Counted from the stretch's first letter, positions 1 to 9,994 are shown. The stretch: 64,000 nt of DNA from Pseudomonadota bacterium (GCA_021849425.1 JAJZSY010000003.1:124001-188000); one strand, 5' to 3'. Numbers and translations are program-made. The notes: generated by a model from the letters alone, not told the origin.

Positions 1-908
1 TGCTTGCGAGCCATCCGCAGGCCGGGAAGCTCGCCATAATGCGCCCGCATCGCCCGGTAATGCCGGATCAGCACATCGCGCCGCGTTGCGAGATCAGGCG
101 CCGGAACCCTCTGCCCGGCGGTGAGATAGCGCGCGACCTGGGCGAGAAACCACGGCCGCCCATAGGCGCCGCGGCCGATCATGACGCCATCGGCCCCCGA
201 GCGGCGCAGCGCGTCCTCCGCCTCGTCCTCGGTCGTGATGTCGCCATTGGCGATGACGGGGATCGACACCGCGCCCTTCACCGAGGCGATGAAATCCCAG
301 TCCGCCGTGCCCTCGTAGAATTGCTGGCGGGTGCGGCCATGCACCGTGACCATGGCGATGCCGCTTTCCTGGGCGATCCGCGCGAGGGCGGGGGCGTTGA
401 GGCTCTGCCGGTCCCAGCCCATGCGCATCTTCAGCGTCACCGGCACGTCGACCGCCTTTACGGTGGCTTCGAGAATGCGGGCGGCGCGCAGCTCGTCGCG
501 CATCAGCGCCGAGCCGGCCATCTGGCCGACCGCCACCTTCTTCACCGGGCAGCCGAAATTCATGTCGACCAGATCGGCGCCGCCGGCGACGGCGATGCGC
601 GCGGCCTCCGCCATCGCATCGGGGTCGCAACCGGCCAATTGCACAGAATTCGGCCCCGTGCCCTCATCGACCGACGCCATGCGGAGTGTCGCCGCGTTCT
701 CGTGGATCATCGCCCAGGAGGCGATCATTTCCGACACCACGAGCCCCGCCCCCATCGACTTGACCAGCCGGCGGAACGGCAGGTCGGTCACGCCGGACAT
801 CGGCGCCAGGATCACCGGCGTCTCGATCGTCACATCGCGCGCGGCGCCGCCCGGCGCCTTGAGCCGGATCGGCCGCAATTTCGGAAAGCTGCTCATCTCG
901 TTGCCCAT
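1..908 (-). CDS. dusB: tRNA-dihydrouridine synthase DusB (NifR3 family), 3' end cut by window edge
   Basis: FMN-dependent enzyme that reduces uridines to dihydrouridine in the tRNA D-loop; cytosolic. Reading the minus strand from ATG at 908 gives an open frame of about 302 residues that runs off the left edge. It shows the family hallmarks: [12 protein letters not shown] near the N-terminus, the FGCPVKKV motif with the catalytic Cys, [28 protein letters not shown] and [10 protein letters not shown] (FMN phosphate site). A second ATG in frame at 896 is also possible. It is divergent from ispF across about 100 bp, a common alphaproteobacterial neighbourhood. Family members are about 320-340 residues, so little is missing. 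Confidence 0.95.
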   Translation of the reverse strand, partial: MGNEMSSFPKLRPIRLKAPGGAARDVTIETPVILAPMSGVTDLPFRRLVKSMGAGLVVSEMIASWAMIHENAATLRMASVDEGTGPNSVQLAGCDPDAMAEAARIAVAGGADLVDMNFGCPVKKVAVGQMAGSALMRDELRAARILEATVKAVDVPVTLKMRMGWDRQSLNAPALARIAQESGIAMVTVHGRTRQQFYEGTADWDFIASVKGAVSIPVIANGDITTEDEAEDALRRSGADGVMIGRGAYGRPWFLAQVARYLTAGQRVPAPDLATRRDVLIRHYRAMRAHYGELPGLRMARK

Positions 909-1014
909 GAATTAAGCACTACAGGGCCGGGCATTGACGCGCAATCGTCCAGTTGCCAAAGCCGCCCTGTTCCGGCGCGAACCCCGCCCGCCAGCCATCT
1001 GGAGATTCCGGCCC

Positions 1015-1533
1015 ATGGACATCAAGACCCTTCTCGCCAGCGGCGCGCTGCCCCGTGTCGGCACCGGCTATGACGTGCATGTGCTGGCCGAGGGCAGGAA
1101 ACTGATGCTTTGCGGCATCGAGGTGCCGCATGAAAAGGGGCTGGCCGGCCATTCCGATGCCGATGTGGCGCTGCACGCGCTGTGCGACGCGATTTACGGC
1201 GCCATGGCCGAGGGCGACATCGGCCGGCATTTTCCTCCCTCCGAAGCCACCTGGAAGGACGCCGATTCGGCGCGGTTTCTCCGCCACGCGGCGGGGCTGG
1301 TCGCGGAAAAAGGCGGCGCGATCGCCAATGTCGACATCACCATCATCTGTGAGCGGCCGAAAATCACTCCCCACGCGCTGGCGATGCGCACCCGCGTGGC
1401 GGCGCTGGCCGGCATTCCGCTCGATCGGGTGTCGGTGAAGGCGACGACCTCCGAGCGCCTCGGCTTCACCGGCCGCGGCGAGGGGATCGCGGCGCAGGCC
1501 GCGGTGATGCTGCTGATGCCGCTCGCGGCGTAA
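1015..1533 (+). CDS. ispF: 2-C-methyl-D-erythritol 2,4-cyclodiphosphate synthase IspF
   Basis: Non-mevalonate isoprenoid pathway: converts CDP-methylerythritol 2-phosphate to the cyclic diphosphate with release of CMP. The product is 172 residues. The Zn ligands D20, H22 (TGYDVH) and H54 match D8, H10 and H42 of the E. coli enzyme at a constant offset of 12; GHSDADV, GDIG and the C-terminal [14 protein letters not shown] are present. The frame is open upstream of 1015, but family similarity begins just after this ATG. Here IspF stands alone rather than fused to IspD as in many alphaproteobacteria, so ispD must lie elsewhere. Confidence 0.95.
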   Translation: MDIKTLLASGALPRVGTGYDVHVLAEGRKLMLCGIEVPHEKGLAGHSDADVALHALCDAIYGAMAEGDIGRHFPPSEATWKDADSARFLRHAAGLVAEKGGAIANVDITIICERPKITPHALAMRTRVAALAGIPLDRVSVKATTSERLGFTGRGEGIAAQAAVMLLMPLAA

Positions 1534-1563
1534 TCCCGGCAGCGACGGACCGCGAGCGCCCGT

Positions 1564-3111
1564 TCATCCCCCCTGGCGGTGGGGCTTCTTCAGCAGGACG
1601 AGCGAGACCGCCGCGGCACCAAGGCAGATCCAGGCGGAAAGGCGCAGCGCGTCATCGAGGCTCCAGGTGCTGGCGTCGAGCTGCAACCGCCCGGCGATCA
1701 GCGCCATGGCCTGCGCATGGGACACGCCCCGCTGCGCCGCCTCGGCGAGGGTCTGCCGCACGAGGGCGTCGCTCATGGCGCCGCGCGTCAGCGCCGCAAC
1801 GGCTTCGGCGTGCCGTTGCCACAGCGTCTGCAGCATGGTGACGCCGACAATGTCGCTGGCGAGGCGGATGAAGTTGCTGGTCGTCGAGGCCGCCGCCAGG
1901 TCCTCGACCGGAATTTCCGACAGGATGATCATGGTGAGCGGCACGAACAGCATCCCCACCGCGATCCCCTGCAACAGCTCGCTCGGCACCGTTGCCGCGA
2001 GGCCGATCTCGGGGTTGTAGACGGCGATGGCGAAGGCGATGGCGAAGAGCAGGAAACAGAGGGCGGCGAGGGCCCGCAGGCTCACATGCCGGGCAATGCG
2101 CCCCATGGCGGACGCCACCGGAATCGCCGTCAGCGCCAGCGGTATCAGCAACACCCCGCCCCACCAGCCGTTATAGCCGAGGTCGATCTCGGTCCAGAGC
2201 GGCAGAATCGAACTCCAGCCGACGAAGATCGACCAGCCGAGGCAGAGCAGCAGCAGGCCGAAGCCGAAATTCCGGTTAGTCACGAAGCGAAGTTCGAGCA
2301 GCGGGGCCTCGCTCGTCAGCTCCCAGATCACGAAGCAGCCGAGCAGCAGGAGGGCGGCGATCGTGTAGCGCTGGATGAAAGGCGAGCCGAACCAGCCGAA
2401 CTGCTCGCCCTGGTTCAGCACGATCTGTAGCGCGATCAGCCCGAGCCAGAGCAGGGCGAGGCCGACAAGATCGAAAGGCGGCGGCGCCGCCGCCGGACGG
2501 TCTTCCGGCAGGGAGACGCGGATCAGCACGAAGGCGAGCAGGGCGAACGGGATGACCAGCCAGAACAGGTCGATCCAGTTGTAATTCACCGCGAGCCAGC
2601 CGCCGAAGGCCGGGCCGAAGAAGAACGGCACCAGCATCGAATTGCTCCACAGCGCCGTCGCCAGCGTGTGATGGCGCTTGGGGAAATGGCGCAGCAGCAG
2701 CGTCTGCACCAGCGGCACCAGCAGGCCCGAGGAAATGCCCTGCACCCCGCGCGCGACCAGCATCGTCATCAGCGAATGAGACAGAATGCCCATGCCGGCG
2801 CCGATCGCCAGCATGATCATGCTGGCGAGGAACAGCCGCTTGAAGCCGAGCTTGCGGGCGAACCAGGGCATCAGCGCGATGCCGAGCGCCCAGTGGATGA
2901 GGAAATAGGTCAGGGTCCAGAGCGCGTGATCGCTGCTCGTCGCCAGCCGGCCGGCGACATAGGGATAGATGCTTTGCAGCGAACCGCCGCAGAACGACCC
3001 CGCGGCAAGGCCGAGGCAGGCGCCGATGGTCATCGGCACCAGCGCGACCCGGCCGTTAGCGCCGGCGGGGGCTGGGAGATCAAGTTCGCGTGTGGATGAT
3101 GAGGCAGACAT
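1564..3111 (-). CDS. MFS transporter, DHA2 (EmrB/QacA-like) drug exporter family
   Basis: Predicted proton-driven exporter of the inner membrane, 515 residues, with about 14 hydrophobic segments. The first TM region has the unusual GSFCGGSLQSIYPYVAGRL instead of the common TALPTI motif. The motif-A region reads ARKLGFKRLFLASM and the motif-C region GVQGISSGLLVPLVQTLLL. The 14-TM layout with the FDLVGLALL start of the central pair is typical of the DHA2 subgroup. It converges on ispF with 30 bp between the stops and is divergent from the isocitrate dehydrogenase gene. The substrate cannot be read from the sequence. Confidence 0.85.
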   Translation of the reverse strand: MSASSSTRELDLPAPAGANGRVALVPMTIGACLGLAAGSFCGGSLQSIYPYVAGRLATSSDHALWTLTYFLIHWALGIALMPWFARKLGFKRLFLASMIMLAIGAGMGILSHSLMTMLVARGVQGISSGLLVPLVQTLLLRHFPKRHHTLATALWSNSMLVPFFFGPAFGGWLAVNYNWIDLFWLVIPFALLAFVLIRVSLPEDRPAAAPPPFDLVGLALLWLGLIALQIVLNQGEQFGWFGSPFIQRYTIAALLLLGCFVIWELTSEAPLLELRFVTNRNFGFGLLLLCLGWSIFVGWSSILPLWTEIDLGYNGWWGGVLLIPLALTAIPVASAMGRIARHVSLRALAALCFLLFAIAFAIAVYNPEIGLAATVPSELLQGIAVGMLFVPLTMIILSEIPVEDLAAASTTSNFIRLASDIVGVTMLQTLWQRHAEAVAALTRGAMSDALVRQTLAEAAQRGVSHAQAMALIAGRLQLDASTWSLDDALRLSAWICLGAAAVSLVLLKKPHRQGG

Positions 3112-3331
3112 TCTGCCCGAAAATAGAAAAACCCGCCGCCCTGTCCAGATGGCGACGCGGGGTTCAGCCTTGCGAAAACGCGATCATGCGCCGGGCCGGC
3201 GCAGATTTCGTTAACCGTTTCGTGTCATCGTCGCGGTATTCCGTCTGGGCTGCCATTTGTTGCGCTGCGGTGGCCTCGGCGGACCGGCGGGCGTATACGC
3301 GCAGCCACAACCTGACCATGGGGGACCAACG

Positions 3332-4795
3332 ATGAACGCAGCCTCGCCCGCCCTCGCCAAGACCCGTGTCACCGCCCTGCCGGGCGATGGGATCGGTCCC
3401 GAAGTCTTCGACGCGACGCGCCGCATCTTCGAGGCCGCCAACGCGCCGGTCGAGTGGGACATCGCCGAAGCCGGCGCCGCCGCGTTCAGGAAGGGCATCG
3501 CCTCCGGCGCGCCGCGCGAAACCCTCGATAGCATCGCCCGCAACCGGATCGCGCTGAAGGGGCCGCTCGAAACCCCGGTCGGCCATGGCAACAAATCGGC
3601 CAACGTCACGCTGCGCAAGCATTTCGAGCTATACGCCAATATCCGCCCGGTCCGCGAACTGCCCGGCGTGAAGACGCCCTTCACCGGGCGGGGGATCGAC
3701 ATGGTCATCGTCCGCGAGAATGTCGAAGACGTCTATGCCGGCATCGAACACATGCAGACGCCGGATGTCGCCCAGTGCCTCAAGCTGATGACGCGGCCGG
3801 GCTGCGAGCGGATCATCCGCGCCGCCTTCGGCCTCGCCCAGGCGGAAGACCGCCGGAAGCTGACCTGTGCGACCAAGGCGAACATCATGAAACTCACCGA
3901 GGGCATGATGAAGCGCGTGTTCGAGGCGGTCGGCCCCGACTATCCGGATATCGCGCAGGACCACATCATCATCGACAACTGCGCCCACCAGCTCGTGATC
4001 GCCCCCGAGCAGTTCGACGTGATCGTGACCTCGAACATGAACGGTGACATCATTTCCGATCTCGCCGCCGGGCTGGTTGGCGGTCTCGGCATCGCGCCAT
4101 CCTCCAATGTCGGCGATCACGCGGCGATTTTCGAGGCGGTGCACGGTTCGGCACCGACCATCGCCGGCAAGGGCCTCGCCAACCCCACCGCGCTGCTCTC
4201 CGCCGCCATCATGATGCTCCGCCATATCGGCGCCTTCGAGACGGCCGAGACGATCGAGCAGGCGCTGTTCATCACCCTCGCCGAGGGGGAGAACCTGACC
4301 GGCGACCTGTCGCCGCGCGGCCACGGCGTCGGCACCGACAAGTTCGTCGGCCAGGTGATCGAAAATCTCGGCCGCACCAGCAATCTGCCCTCGCGCGCCT
4401 ACCGCCCGCTCACGCTCAAGGCCTGGCCGGACCGCACCGCCCATACCGAGCCCGCAAGCCGCGAGTTGCTCGGCGTCGACATCTTCCTCGAAAGTAGCCT
4501 GTCCGCGGCCGAACTCGGCGCCTCGCTGACCGCGATCGCCGAAGGCAGCGCGCTGCGCCTCGATTCGATCTCCAATCGCGGCGTGCAGGTCTGGCCGGCG
4601 ACCGGCGGCAGCACCTTCCTGGTCGACCATTTCGACTGTCGGTTCATGCTCAAGGAGCCTGCGGCCGGCAATGGGCCGCAGGGCATCTCCGACCTGGTCA
4701 AGGCGATTGGTCAGAAACACTCCTGGATGCATGTCGAAAAGCTCCAGCGTTTCGACGGCAAGGACGCCTTCGAGCGGCCGCAGGGAGAGAGCTGA
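3332..4795 (+). CDS. icd: Isocitrate dehydrogenase (isocitrate/isopropylmalate dehydrogenase superfamily, long form)
   Basis: TCA-cycle oxidative decarboxylation of isocitrate to 2-oxoglutarate. The product is 487 residues. [10 protein letters not shown] is at the N-terminus, [14 protein letters not shown] carries substrate-binding residues, the conserved Lys/Tyr region follows, and the nucleotide loop is [21 protein letters not shown]. Beyond about residue 340 there is a C-terminal extension of about 140 residues, as in the Rickettsia/Thermus type. Coenzyme choice is not certain. ATG 3332 is chosen because similarity begins at once ([10 protein letters not shown]). The frame is open further upstream, but that part overlaps the promoter region. 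Confidence 0.88.
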   Translation: MNAASPALAKTRVTALPGDGIGPEVFDATRRIFEAANAPVEWDIAEAGAAAFRKGIASGAPRETLDSIARNRIALKGPLETPVGHGNKSANVTLRKHFELYANIRPVRELPGVKTPFTGRGIDMVIVRENVEDVYAGIEHMQTPDVAQCLKLMTRPGCERIIRAAFGLAQAEDRRKLTCATKANIMKLTEGMMKRVFEAVGPDYPDIAQDHIIIDNCAHQLVIAPEQFDVIVTSNMNGDIISDLAAGLVGGLGIAPSSNVGDHAAIFEAVHGSAPTIAGKGLANPTALLSAAIMMLRHIGAFETAETIEQALFITLAEGENLTGDLSPRGHGVGTDKFVGQVIENLGRTSNLPSRAYRPLTLKAWPDRTAHTEPASRELLGVDIFLESSLSAAELGASLTAIAEGSALRLDSISNRGVQVWPATGGSTFLVDHFDCRFMLKEPAAGNGPQGISDLVKAIGQKHSWMHVEKLQRFDGKDAFERPQGES

Positions 4796-4804
4796 ACCGC
4801 CGCC

Positions 4805-5221
4805 CTACCTGAAGATGCGCGGCCGCAACAGCCGCCGCGCCGCCAGCCATCCGCACAGCGCGGCAAGAGCCGAGACCGTGCCGCCCCAGGCGATGTCGGT
4901 CAGGCTGAGCCCGACCGTCCAGCCCGTGAGGGTGGCAAGATTGGTAAGATCGTAGAGACCATAGGTGAAAACGCCGAACGCGGCGCCGTAGGCAAGTGCG
5001 GCGGCGCCGCCTTGCGCGAAGGCGCGCGGCCGCACGAACACCGCGAGCCCGACCACCTGGAGCAGATACACCGCGAAGGCCGGCAGCGGCCGGAAATGTT
5101 CGAGCATGATCCGCCCGAGTGCGGCGCGATAGAGCGTATCGGCGGTCAGCCCCAGCCAGATCGCATCGATCAGCAGGTAGGCGAGCAGGGCCACACCGTA
5201 GAAGACGATGGTTGCGCGCAT
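4805..5221 (-). CDS. DUF2177 family inner-membrane protein
   Basis: 138 residues with four hydrophobic segments; function unknown. Family marks visible are the LLIDAIWLG segment in the first helix and the AYGAAFGVFTYGLYDLTNLATL segment, of which the TYGLYDLTN core is highly conserved in DUF2177. The start at 5221 is favoured by a purine-rich AGGGGAAAAC site just upstream. The gene converges on icd with only 9 bp between the two stops and is divergent from the amidase gene. Confidence 0.82.
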   Translation of the reverse strand: MRATIVFYGVALLAYLLIDAIWLGLTADTLYRAALGRIMLEHFRPLPAFAVYLLQVVGLAVFVRPRAFAQGGAAALAYGAAFGVFTYGLYDLTNLATLTGWTVGLSLTDIAWGGTVSALAALCGWLAARRLLRPRIFR

Positions 5222-5402
5222 GATGTTTTCCCCTGGGCTGATATGCGACGGGCGCAGCAAATCACAACCCGGGGGGCGTCGGAAGCCGGGGGACGTCAAT
5301 CAATCTTATGTCAATCTCAATGATTTAACGTGCATTCCTGAGAGCATGATGGCACTTCATGGCCGAAGTCAATAATTTCGGTCGACAGAAAGGAGGTTTG
5401 CG

Positions 5403-6242
5403 ATGCGTCTGTCCCGTCGCTTCCTGCTCGATTCAGGCGTGAAAGCCACGATCACGCTGCCGCTGTGGATGCAATCCGCCCTGGCGCGCGCCACCCCCGG
5501 CCTGCCGCCGCGGCTCAGCCACGCCGCCTGGCGCGAGGCCTCGGCAAGGCGCCTCGTCGTGATCGACCCCGGTCATGGCGGGCACGATCCCGGTGCCATC
5601 GGCCAGGGCAACATTTTCGAGAAAAGCATCGTGCTTTCCACCGCCCACGATCTGCGCCAGGCGCTGGAGCGCGGCGGCTATGAGGTGGTGATGACACGGT
5701 CGCGGGACATCTTCATCCCGTTGCAGACAAGGGTGGATATCGCGGAACGCCACAAGGCGACACTGTTTCTCTCGATCCACGCCAATTCCGTGGCGCACGA
5801 CCCCGCGGTGCGTGGCGCCAGCATCTACACCTTCTCGAATCATGCCTCCGACCAGCTCGCGGCGCGGATGGCGCAGTCAGAAAACAGTGTCGAGAGCCTG
5901 TCCAACCCCAATTTCCGTGGCGTGTCGCCGCAAGTCGCGAAAATCCTGTTCGCGCTGATGGCGCACAGCACCAAGATCGAGTCGCATCTGCTGCAACAGA
6001 AAATGGTCGGCGCGCTTGCGCCCCATGTGCCGCTGCTGCCGAACCCGGCCCGCCACGCCACGTTCGCGGTGCTGCAATCCTCCGCCATCCCCAGCGTTCT
6101 GGTGGAAACCGCGTTTCTTTCCAACCCCGCGGACGAGGCCGAACTGCGCACGCCGGCCTTCCGCCGCCGCATCGCGCAATCGATGAAATCGGCGGTGGAC
6201 GCCTGGTTCCTCGCGCGGCAGCACGCCGTCGCCAACCTGTAG
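5403..6242 (+). CDS. N-acetylmuramoyl-L-alanine amidase (Amidase_3 / AmiC type)
   Basis: Zn-dependent peptidoglycan hydrolase that cuts the bond between MurNAc and the stem peptide, acting in the periplasm at division or during wall turnover. It has 279 residues with a basic start (MRLSRR) and a hydrophobic stretch that fits an export signal. Zn ligands H58 (DPGHGG), E73 and H126 (SIHAN) and catalytic E235 (VETAFLSN) are all present. A perfect AGGAGG site lies upstream of ATG 5403. The N-terminal AMIN domain of E. coli AmiC is absent, so this is the short form. It is followed by a strong hairpin. Confidence 0.92.
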   Translation: MRLSRRFLLDSGVKATITLPLWMQSALARATPGLPPRLSHAAWREASARRLVVIDPGHGGHDPGAIGQGNIFEKSIVLSTAHDLRQALERGGYEVVMTRSRDIFIPLQTRVDIAERHKATLFLSIHANSVAHDPAVRGASIYTFSNHASDQLAARMAQSENSVESLSNPNFRGVSPQVAKILFALMAHSTKIESHLLQQKMVGALAPHVPLLPNPARHATFAVLQSSAIPSVLVETAFLSNPADEAELRTPAFRRRIAQSMKSAVDAWFLARQHAVANL

Positions 6243-6251
6243 GAGCGCCGC

Positions 6252-6283
6252 GGCGGCCGGGCGGATCGCACCGCCCGGCCGCC
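6252..6283. terminator. Strong inverted repeat, probable bidirectional terminator
   Basis: A perfect 13-bp GC-only stem (6252-6264 pairs with 6271-6283) encloses a 6-nt loop. It sits between the stops of the converging amidase and gshB genes, where a shared terminator is expected. There is no clear T-run on either side. Confidence 0.6.
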
Positions 6284-6293
6284 GGCGAGGCGA

Positions 6294-7247
6294 TCAGACG
6301 CCCTGCGCCCGCCGCGCCTCGATCCGGTCCCAGATCGTCGCTTCGAGATGCACGTTGTCGAACCGGGCCACCTGCTGCAGGCCGGTCGGCGAGGTGACGT
6401 TGATTTCGGTGAGATAGTCGCCGATCACGTCGATCCCGGTGAAGAGCAGGCCGCGCGCCTTCAGTGTCGGCCCGATCCGCTCGCAGATCTCGCGGTCGCG
6501 CGCGGTCATCGTGGTCGGCCGGGCGACGCCGCCGGCATGCATGTTCGACCGCGCGTCGCCCTCGGCGGGAACCCGGTTGATCGCGCCCAGCGGCTCGCCA
6601 TCGATCAGGATGATCCGCTTGTCGCCCGCCCGCACCGCCGGTTCGTACCGCTGGACCATCAGCGGTTCGCGGGAATTGCCGAAATGCGTGTCGAGCAGGG
6701 CGCCGAGATTTTCATCATCCGGCTTGATCCGGAAAATCCCCATCCCGCCATTGCCGAAGAGCGGCTTGACGATGATGTCGCGGTGATGGGCACGGAATTC
6801 GCGGATCGCGGCGCGGTCCCACGCGATCAGCGTGGGCGGCATCAGGTCGGGGAACTCCATGACCAGCAGTTTCTCGGGCGCGTTGCGCACCGATGCGGGG
6901 TCGTTCACCACGAGAGTCCGCGGGTGGATATGCTCCAGCAGGTGCGTCGCCGTGATATACCCCATGTCGAAGGGCGGATCCTGGCGCATCAGCACCACGT
7001 CCATCGCCGCGAGATCCACCGTCTCGGCCGGCCCGAAAGTGAAATGGTTGCCCGCCTCGCGGCGCACCGTCACCGGCCGCACCCGCGCCTTGAGCGCCCC
7101 GCTTTCCAGCCACATCTCGCGCACCGAGTAGTGCCAGAGCATATGGCCGCGCCGCTGTGCCTCGAGCATCAGCACGAAGGTCGAGTCGCCGTCGATATCC
7201 ACGCTTTCCATCGGATCCATCTGGATCGCGACCCGTAAACCGTTCAT
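6294..7247 (-). CDS. gshB: Glutathione synthase
   Basis: ATP-grasp ligase that joins gamma-glutamylcysteine and glycine to make glutathione, 317 residues, cytosolic. Visible marks are IQMDPMESVDIDGDSTF at the N-terminus, LMRQDPPFDMGYITATHLLE, the Gly-rich loop GNGGMGIFRI, and the C-terminal GIDVIGDYLTEINVTSPTG with the Mg-binding Glu and Asn. ATG 7247 has a clear GGAGGG ribosome site 5 nt upstream. Glutathione supply is relevant to the thiol-reactive metals handled elsewhere in the window, though this gene is in the core region. Confidence 0.95.
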   Translation of the reverse strand: MNGLRVAIQMDPMESVDIDGDSTFVLMLEAQRRGHMLWHYSVREMWLESGALKARVRPVTVRREAGNHFTFGPAETVDLAAMDVVLMRQDPPFDMGYITATHLLEHIHPRTLVVNDPASVRNAPEKLLVMEFPDLMPPTLIAWDRAAIREFRAHHRDIIVKPLFGNGGMGIFRIKPDDENLGALLDTHFGNSREPLMVQRYEPAVRAGDKRIILIDGEPLGAINRVPAEGDARSNMHAGGVARPTTMTARDREICERIGPTLKARGLLFTGIDVIGDYLTEINVTSPTGLQQVARFDNVHLEATIWDRIEARRAQGV

Positions 7248-7311
7248 GTGCCCTCCGTCATGCATCGCGCCCCGCGCGCTTTCGGCACGCCGGTCATCCG
7301 TCCGTTCGATA

Positions 7312-7662
7312 TCAGGAGGCGCGCTGCTGTTCCAGACTGGCAACGCAGGTAGCATCGGGCACGCCGTGCGGCATTGTTCGCGCCAGGCGAACGACGGGAA
7401 GGCCGACTGTGCCGCGATAGAGCACCAGATCGAGCCGGCAGATCGGGGAATGGTAAAGCCAGACCTGCGCCGGCCCATCGACCCGCAACAGCGAGGGCAT
7501 GCCCAGACTGGCGCGCAGATCGCCCGGCGTCGCGCCGACCAGGCTGACCGGTGCAGCCGACGCGAAGGAGGCGGCCGATCCACCCGCCATCGTTCCCGGC
7601 CGCGCGGCGCAGCCTGCGAGCGCGGCTGCGCTCAACAGGCCGATAAAGACGCGGCGTCTCAT
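7312..7662 (-). CDS. Small predicted lipoprotein
   Basis: 116 residues with a classic lipoprotein signal: RRR, a hydrophobic run and a lipobox ending in LAGC at Cys18. The mature part contains GATPGDLRASLGMPSLLRVDG and a central VWLYHSPICRLDLVLY stretch, a layout reminiscent of the small SmpA/BamE-like fold (a GM-x-P turn and a W-x-Y strand). Family membership is not certain. It lies upstream of gshB in the same direction (64 bp) and downstream of the bactofilin gene. Confidence 0.7.
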   Translation of the reverse strand: MRRRVFIGLLSAAALAGCAARPGTMAGGSAASFASAAPVSLVGATPGDLRASLGMPSLLRVDGPAQVWLYHSPICRLDLVLYRGTVGLPVVRLARTMPHGVPDATCVASLEQQRAS

Positions 7663-7694
7663 CCGTGCTCACGCCCTCCGCGGGCCGGTCAGGG

Positions 7695-8333
7695 TCAGTC
7701 GGTGGCCTGGGAGCTGGCAGCACCTTCGGTGATCATCTCGATCCGGCCGGTGATCTGCCCGCCATCCTCGACCTGCAGCCGCCGGCAGCGCGCGGTTCCG
7801 AGAACCCGGCCCGTCGCCCGCACGATGAGGGAGTGCCGCGCCGTCAGCGTGCCGTCGATCACGCCGGCAACCTCGGCCTCCTCGACCTCGACCTCGCCCT
7901 TGAAAACGCCGCCTGGGCTGATCGCAAGCTCGGCGGCCTTGATCATCGTCGCCTCGACCGTCCCCTCGACCACCAGCCGCTCGGCATCCTGAACCACGCC
8001 CTGCAGGCTGATGCCGCGGCCGACCACCAGGGTGCGGCGTTCGGCGGTTTCGGCATCCCGCACCGGCGGACGGAAGCCGGTCCCGGTAGCCGGAAGGCTC
8101 GCCGGGGCGCCGCCTGCCGCGGGCGTAGCCGGCTGGCTGGGCGAAAAGGGGGTTCGGGCCATGGGCATCTCCTTAGCCTTTGTGTCATCCGCTTGTTGCG
8201 GGACCGTTTCGGGGGAAGCGGGACGGAAGGGAGGCATGCTGAGGCCGTCATCCATGGCGCCATCCTGCCGTGCGGGAGTCTGCCGCGGCTTGCCCTCCGG
8301 CGGCTGGTCGTCGCGTTTTCTGAAGCTGATCAC
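7695..8333 (-). CDS. Bactofilin family polymer-forming protein
   Basis: 212 residues. A disordered, Pro/Ala-rich head (about residues 1-95) is followed by the bactofilin beta-helix core (TLVVGRGISLQG...VVEGTVEA...ISPGGVFKGEVEVEEAEVAGVIDGTL...GRVLGTARCRRLQVEDG), built of repeating hydrophobic strands. Bactofilins form nucleotide-independent filaments at the membrane that position cell-wall enzymes or shape determinants. No M23 peptidase is adjacent, but a cell-wall amidase is encoded 1.5 kb away. The start at 8333 gives the longest frame; MPMAR inside the head could be an alternative. Confidence 0.85.
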   Translation of the reverse strand: MISFRKRDDQPPEGKPRQTPARQDGAMDDGLSMPPFRPASPETVPQQADDTKAKEMPMARTPFSPSQPATPAAGGAPASLPATGTGFRPPVRDAETAERRTLVVGRGISLQGVVQDAERLVVEGTVEATMIKAAELAISPGGVFKGEVEVEEAEVAGVIDGTLTARHSLIVRATGRVLGTARCRRLQVEDGGQITGRIEMITEGAASSQATD

Positions 8334-8547
8334 GAACCCTCCACAACTTTTACTGTCTGTCCGCTAGCACGCGACACGCGCTCCGGACAATCGCCTGCGG
8401 CCCCAAATGCGTGCATTTTTACTAAGGTTCCGCAAGGAGATCGTATGGATCAGGATTAACTGCGCGTTCATGACGGGCGCGGATTTGTGACCTGGCCTTT
8501 CGGGTGATAGGCGAAGGGAGCATTCACCGACCTTGCAGGGGACAGGC

Positions 8548-9540
8548 ATGGACACGACCCGCTACGACATCATCGGCATCGGCAATGCGATCGTCGATGT
8601 GCTGGCCCGCACCGATGATCATTTTCTCGACCGGCACGACATGCGCAAGGGCGCGATGCGGCTGATCGACGCCGAGGCCGCCGAGCGCATTCTCGGAGTG
8701 ATGCCGCCAGGGCAGATCGCCTCCGGTGGCTCGGTTGCCAACAGTTGCGCGGTCGCGGCCGGCCTCGGCGCCCGCGCGGCCTTTCTCGGCAAGGTGGCGC
8801 GCGACGAGCTTGGCATCGCCTTCGCCAACGATCTCCGGGCGATCGGCGTCGATTTTCCGCACGCGCCGCTGCCCGAGGGCGCGCCGACGGCCCGCTGCCT
8901 GATCCTGGTCACGCCGGATGGCCAGCGCACCATGAACACCTATCTCGGCGCCTGCATCGATTTCGACCACACCGACCTCGATGCCGAGGCGATCCAGTCC
9001 TCCTCGATCCTTTATCTCGAGGGATATCTCTTCGATCCGCCGCGGGCGCAGCATGCCTTCCGCGAGGCCGTGCGCATCGCCCGCGGCGCCGGGCGCAAGG
9101 TGGCGCTCTCGCTGTCCGACGCGTTCTGCGTCGATCGCCATCGCGCCGCCTTCCTCGACCTGATCACCTCCGGCGGCATCGACATCCTGTTCGCCAACGA
9201 GGCCGAGATCTGTTCGCTGTTCGAACAGAACGACTTCGACGGGGCGGTGACCGAGGCCGCCCACACGCTGCCGCTCGCGGTGCTGACGCGCAGCGAGGCG
9301 GGAAGCGTCGTCGTCGCCGGTGCGGAACGCCATGTCGTCGCCGCGGTTCCGGTGGAGGTCGTCGACACCACGGGCGCCGGCGATGCCTATGCCGCGGGCT
9401 TCATGGTCGGCCTTACCCGCAAGGTGTCGCTCGTCGAGAGCGCGGCCCTGGCCAGCCGCGTGGCCGCGACGGCGATTGGCCGGATCGGCGCCCGGCCGGA
9501 TGCGGCGGCGCTATCCCTCCTCGCCAGCGAGACAGCCTGA
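8548..9540 (+). CDS. PfkB-family carbohydrate/nucleoside kinase (adenosine kinase-like)
   Basis: 330 residues. N-terminal IGIGNAIVDVLA and the glycine pair GGSVANSCAVAAGLG bind the sugar moiety. The anion hole and catalytic Asp are in DTTGAGD (273-279). Such alphaproteobacterial proteins are usually annotated as adenosine kinase, which phosphorylates adenosine to AMP; ribokinase-type activity cannot be excluded. The start at 8548 rather than the ATG at 8533 is preferred because GGGGA lies just upstream and the fold begins directly (MDTTRYDIIGIG). It is a single gene between the bactofilin promoter region and the pilus locus. Confidence 0.82.
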   Translation: MDTTRYDIIGIGNAIVDVLARTDDHFLDRHDMRKGAMRLIDAEAAERILGVMPPGQIASGGSVANSCAVAAGLGARAAFLGKVARDELGIAFANDLRAIGVDFPHAPLPEGAPTARCLILVTPDGQRTMNTYLGACIDFDHTDLDAEAIQSSSILYLEGYLFDPPRAQHAFREAVRIARGAGRKVALSLSDAFCVDRHRAAFLDLITSGGIDILFANEAEICSLFEQNDFDGAVTEAAHTLPLAVLTRSEAGSVVVAGAERHVVAAVPVEVVDTTGAGDAYAAGFMVGLTRKVSLVESAALASRVAATAIGRIGARPDAAALSLLASETA

Positions 9541-9726
9541 GACGGTGCAAAAGTAATCTTTCACAGTCCAGTTAATTAACGTTTTAGTAAGGTTGTTTTG
9601 ATTTGATCATGTCGTGGATTTCCGGTCCGCGGCATTGGTCCGCGGGTCTTCTGCCAGCAAAATTCTGGCGCTGTCGTCAATATCGCCGCGCAGTGGATCG
9701 TCATGCGGTGTGCAGGAGACATGACA

Positions 9727-9933
9727 ATGCTTGACTACGTGAAAACCTGGCTCGCGGTTCGCGGCCTTGCGTTCGCACGGGATGATCGCGGGGTGACCGC
9801 GATGGAATATGGGCTGATCGCGGCGCTGATGGCGGTTGTCATCATCGGTGCGTTCGGTCTGCTCGCCAACGATCTCGGCAACGCCGTCAACAAGATCGCC
9901 GGAACGCTGAGCAACAACACAACCAATCTCTGA
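9727..9933 (+). CDS. flp: Flp/Fap-type type IVb pilin
   Basis: Major subunit of the Tad pilus, 68 residues. A short charged leader ends at Gly22; the processing signature G/VTAMEYGLIAALM follows, with Glu and Tyr at mature positions 5 and 6 as required for Flp pilins, then a hydrophobic helix and a Asn/Thr-rich tail. ATG 9727 is chosen because AGGAG lies 8 nt upstream; ATG 9721 is in frame but too close to that site. It heads the cpa/tad cluster and is separated from cpaB by a terminator-like hairpin, consistent with separate, high-level expression of the pilin. Confidence 0.92.
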   Translation: MLDYVKTWLAVRGLAFARDDRGVTAMEYGLIAALMAVVIIGAFGLLANDLGNAVNKIAGTLSNNTTNL

Positions 9934-9956
9934 CCTCGTTGAACCGGGTATGAGCA

Positions 9957-9994
9957 GGCCCCGTCGCCCGGTCGTTCCACGCGGCGCCGGGGCC
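9957..9994. repeat. Inverted repeat downstream of flp
   Basis: A 7-bp GC-rich arm (9957-9963) pairs with 9988-9994 around a 24-nt, itself GC-rich, interior. It lies 24 bp after the flp stop. It may stabilise the 3' end of the pilin mRNA. Confidence 0.35.
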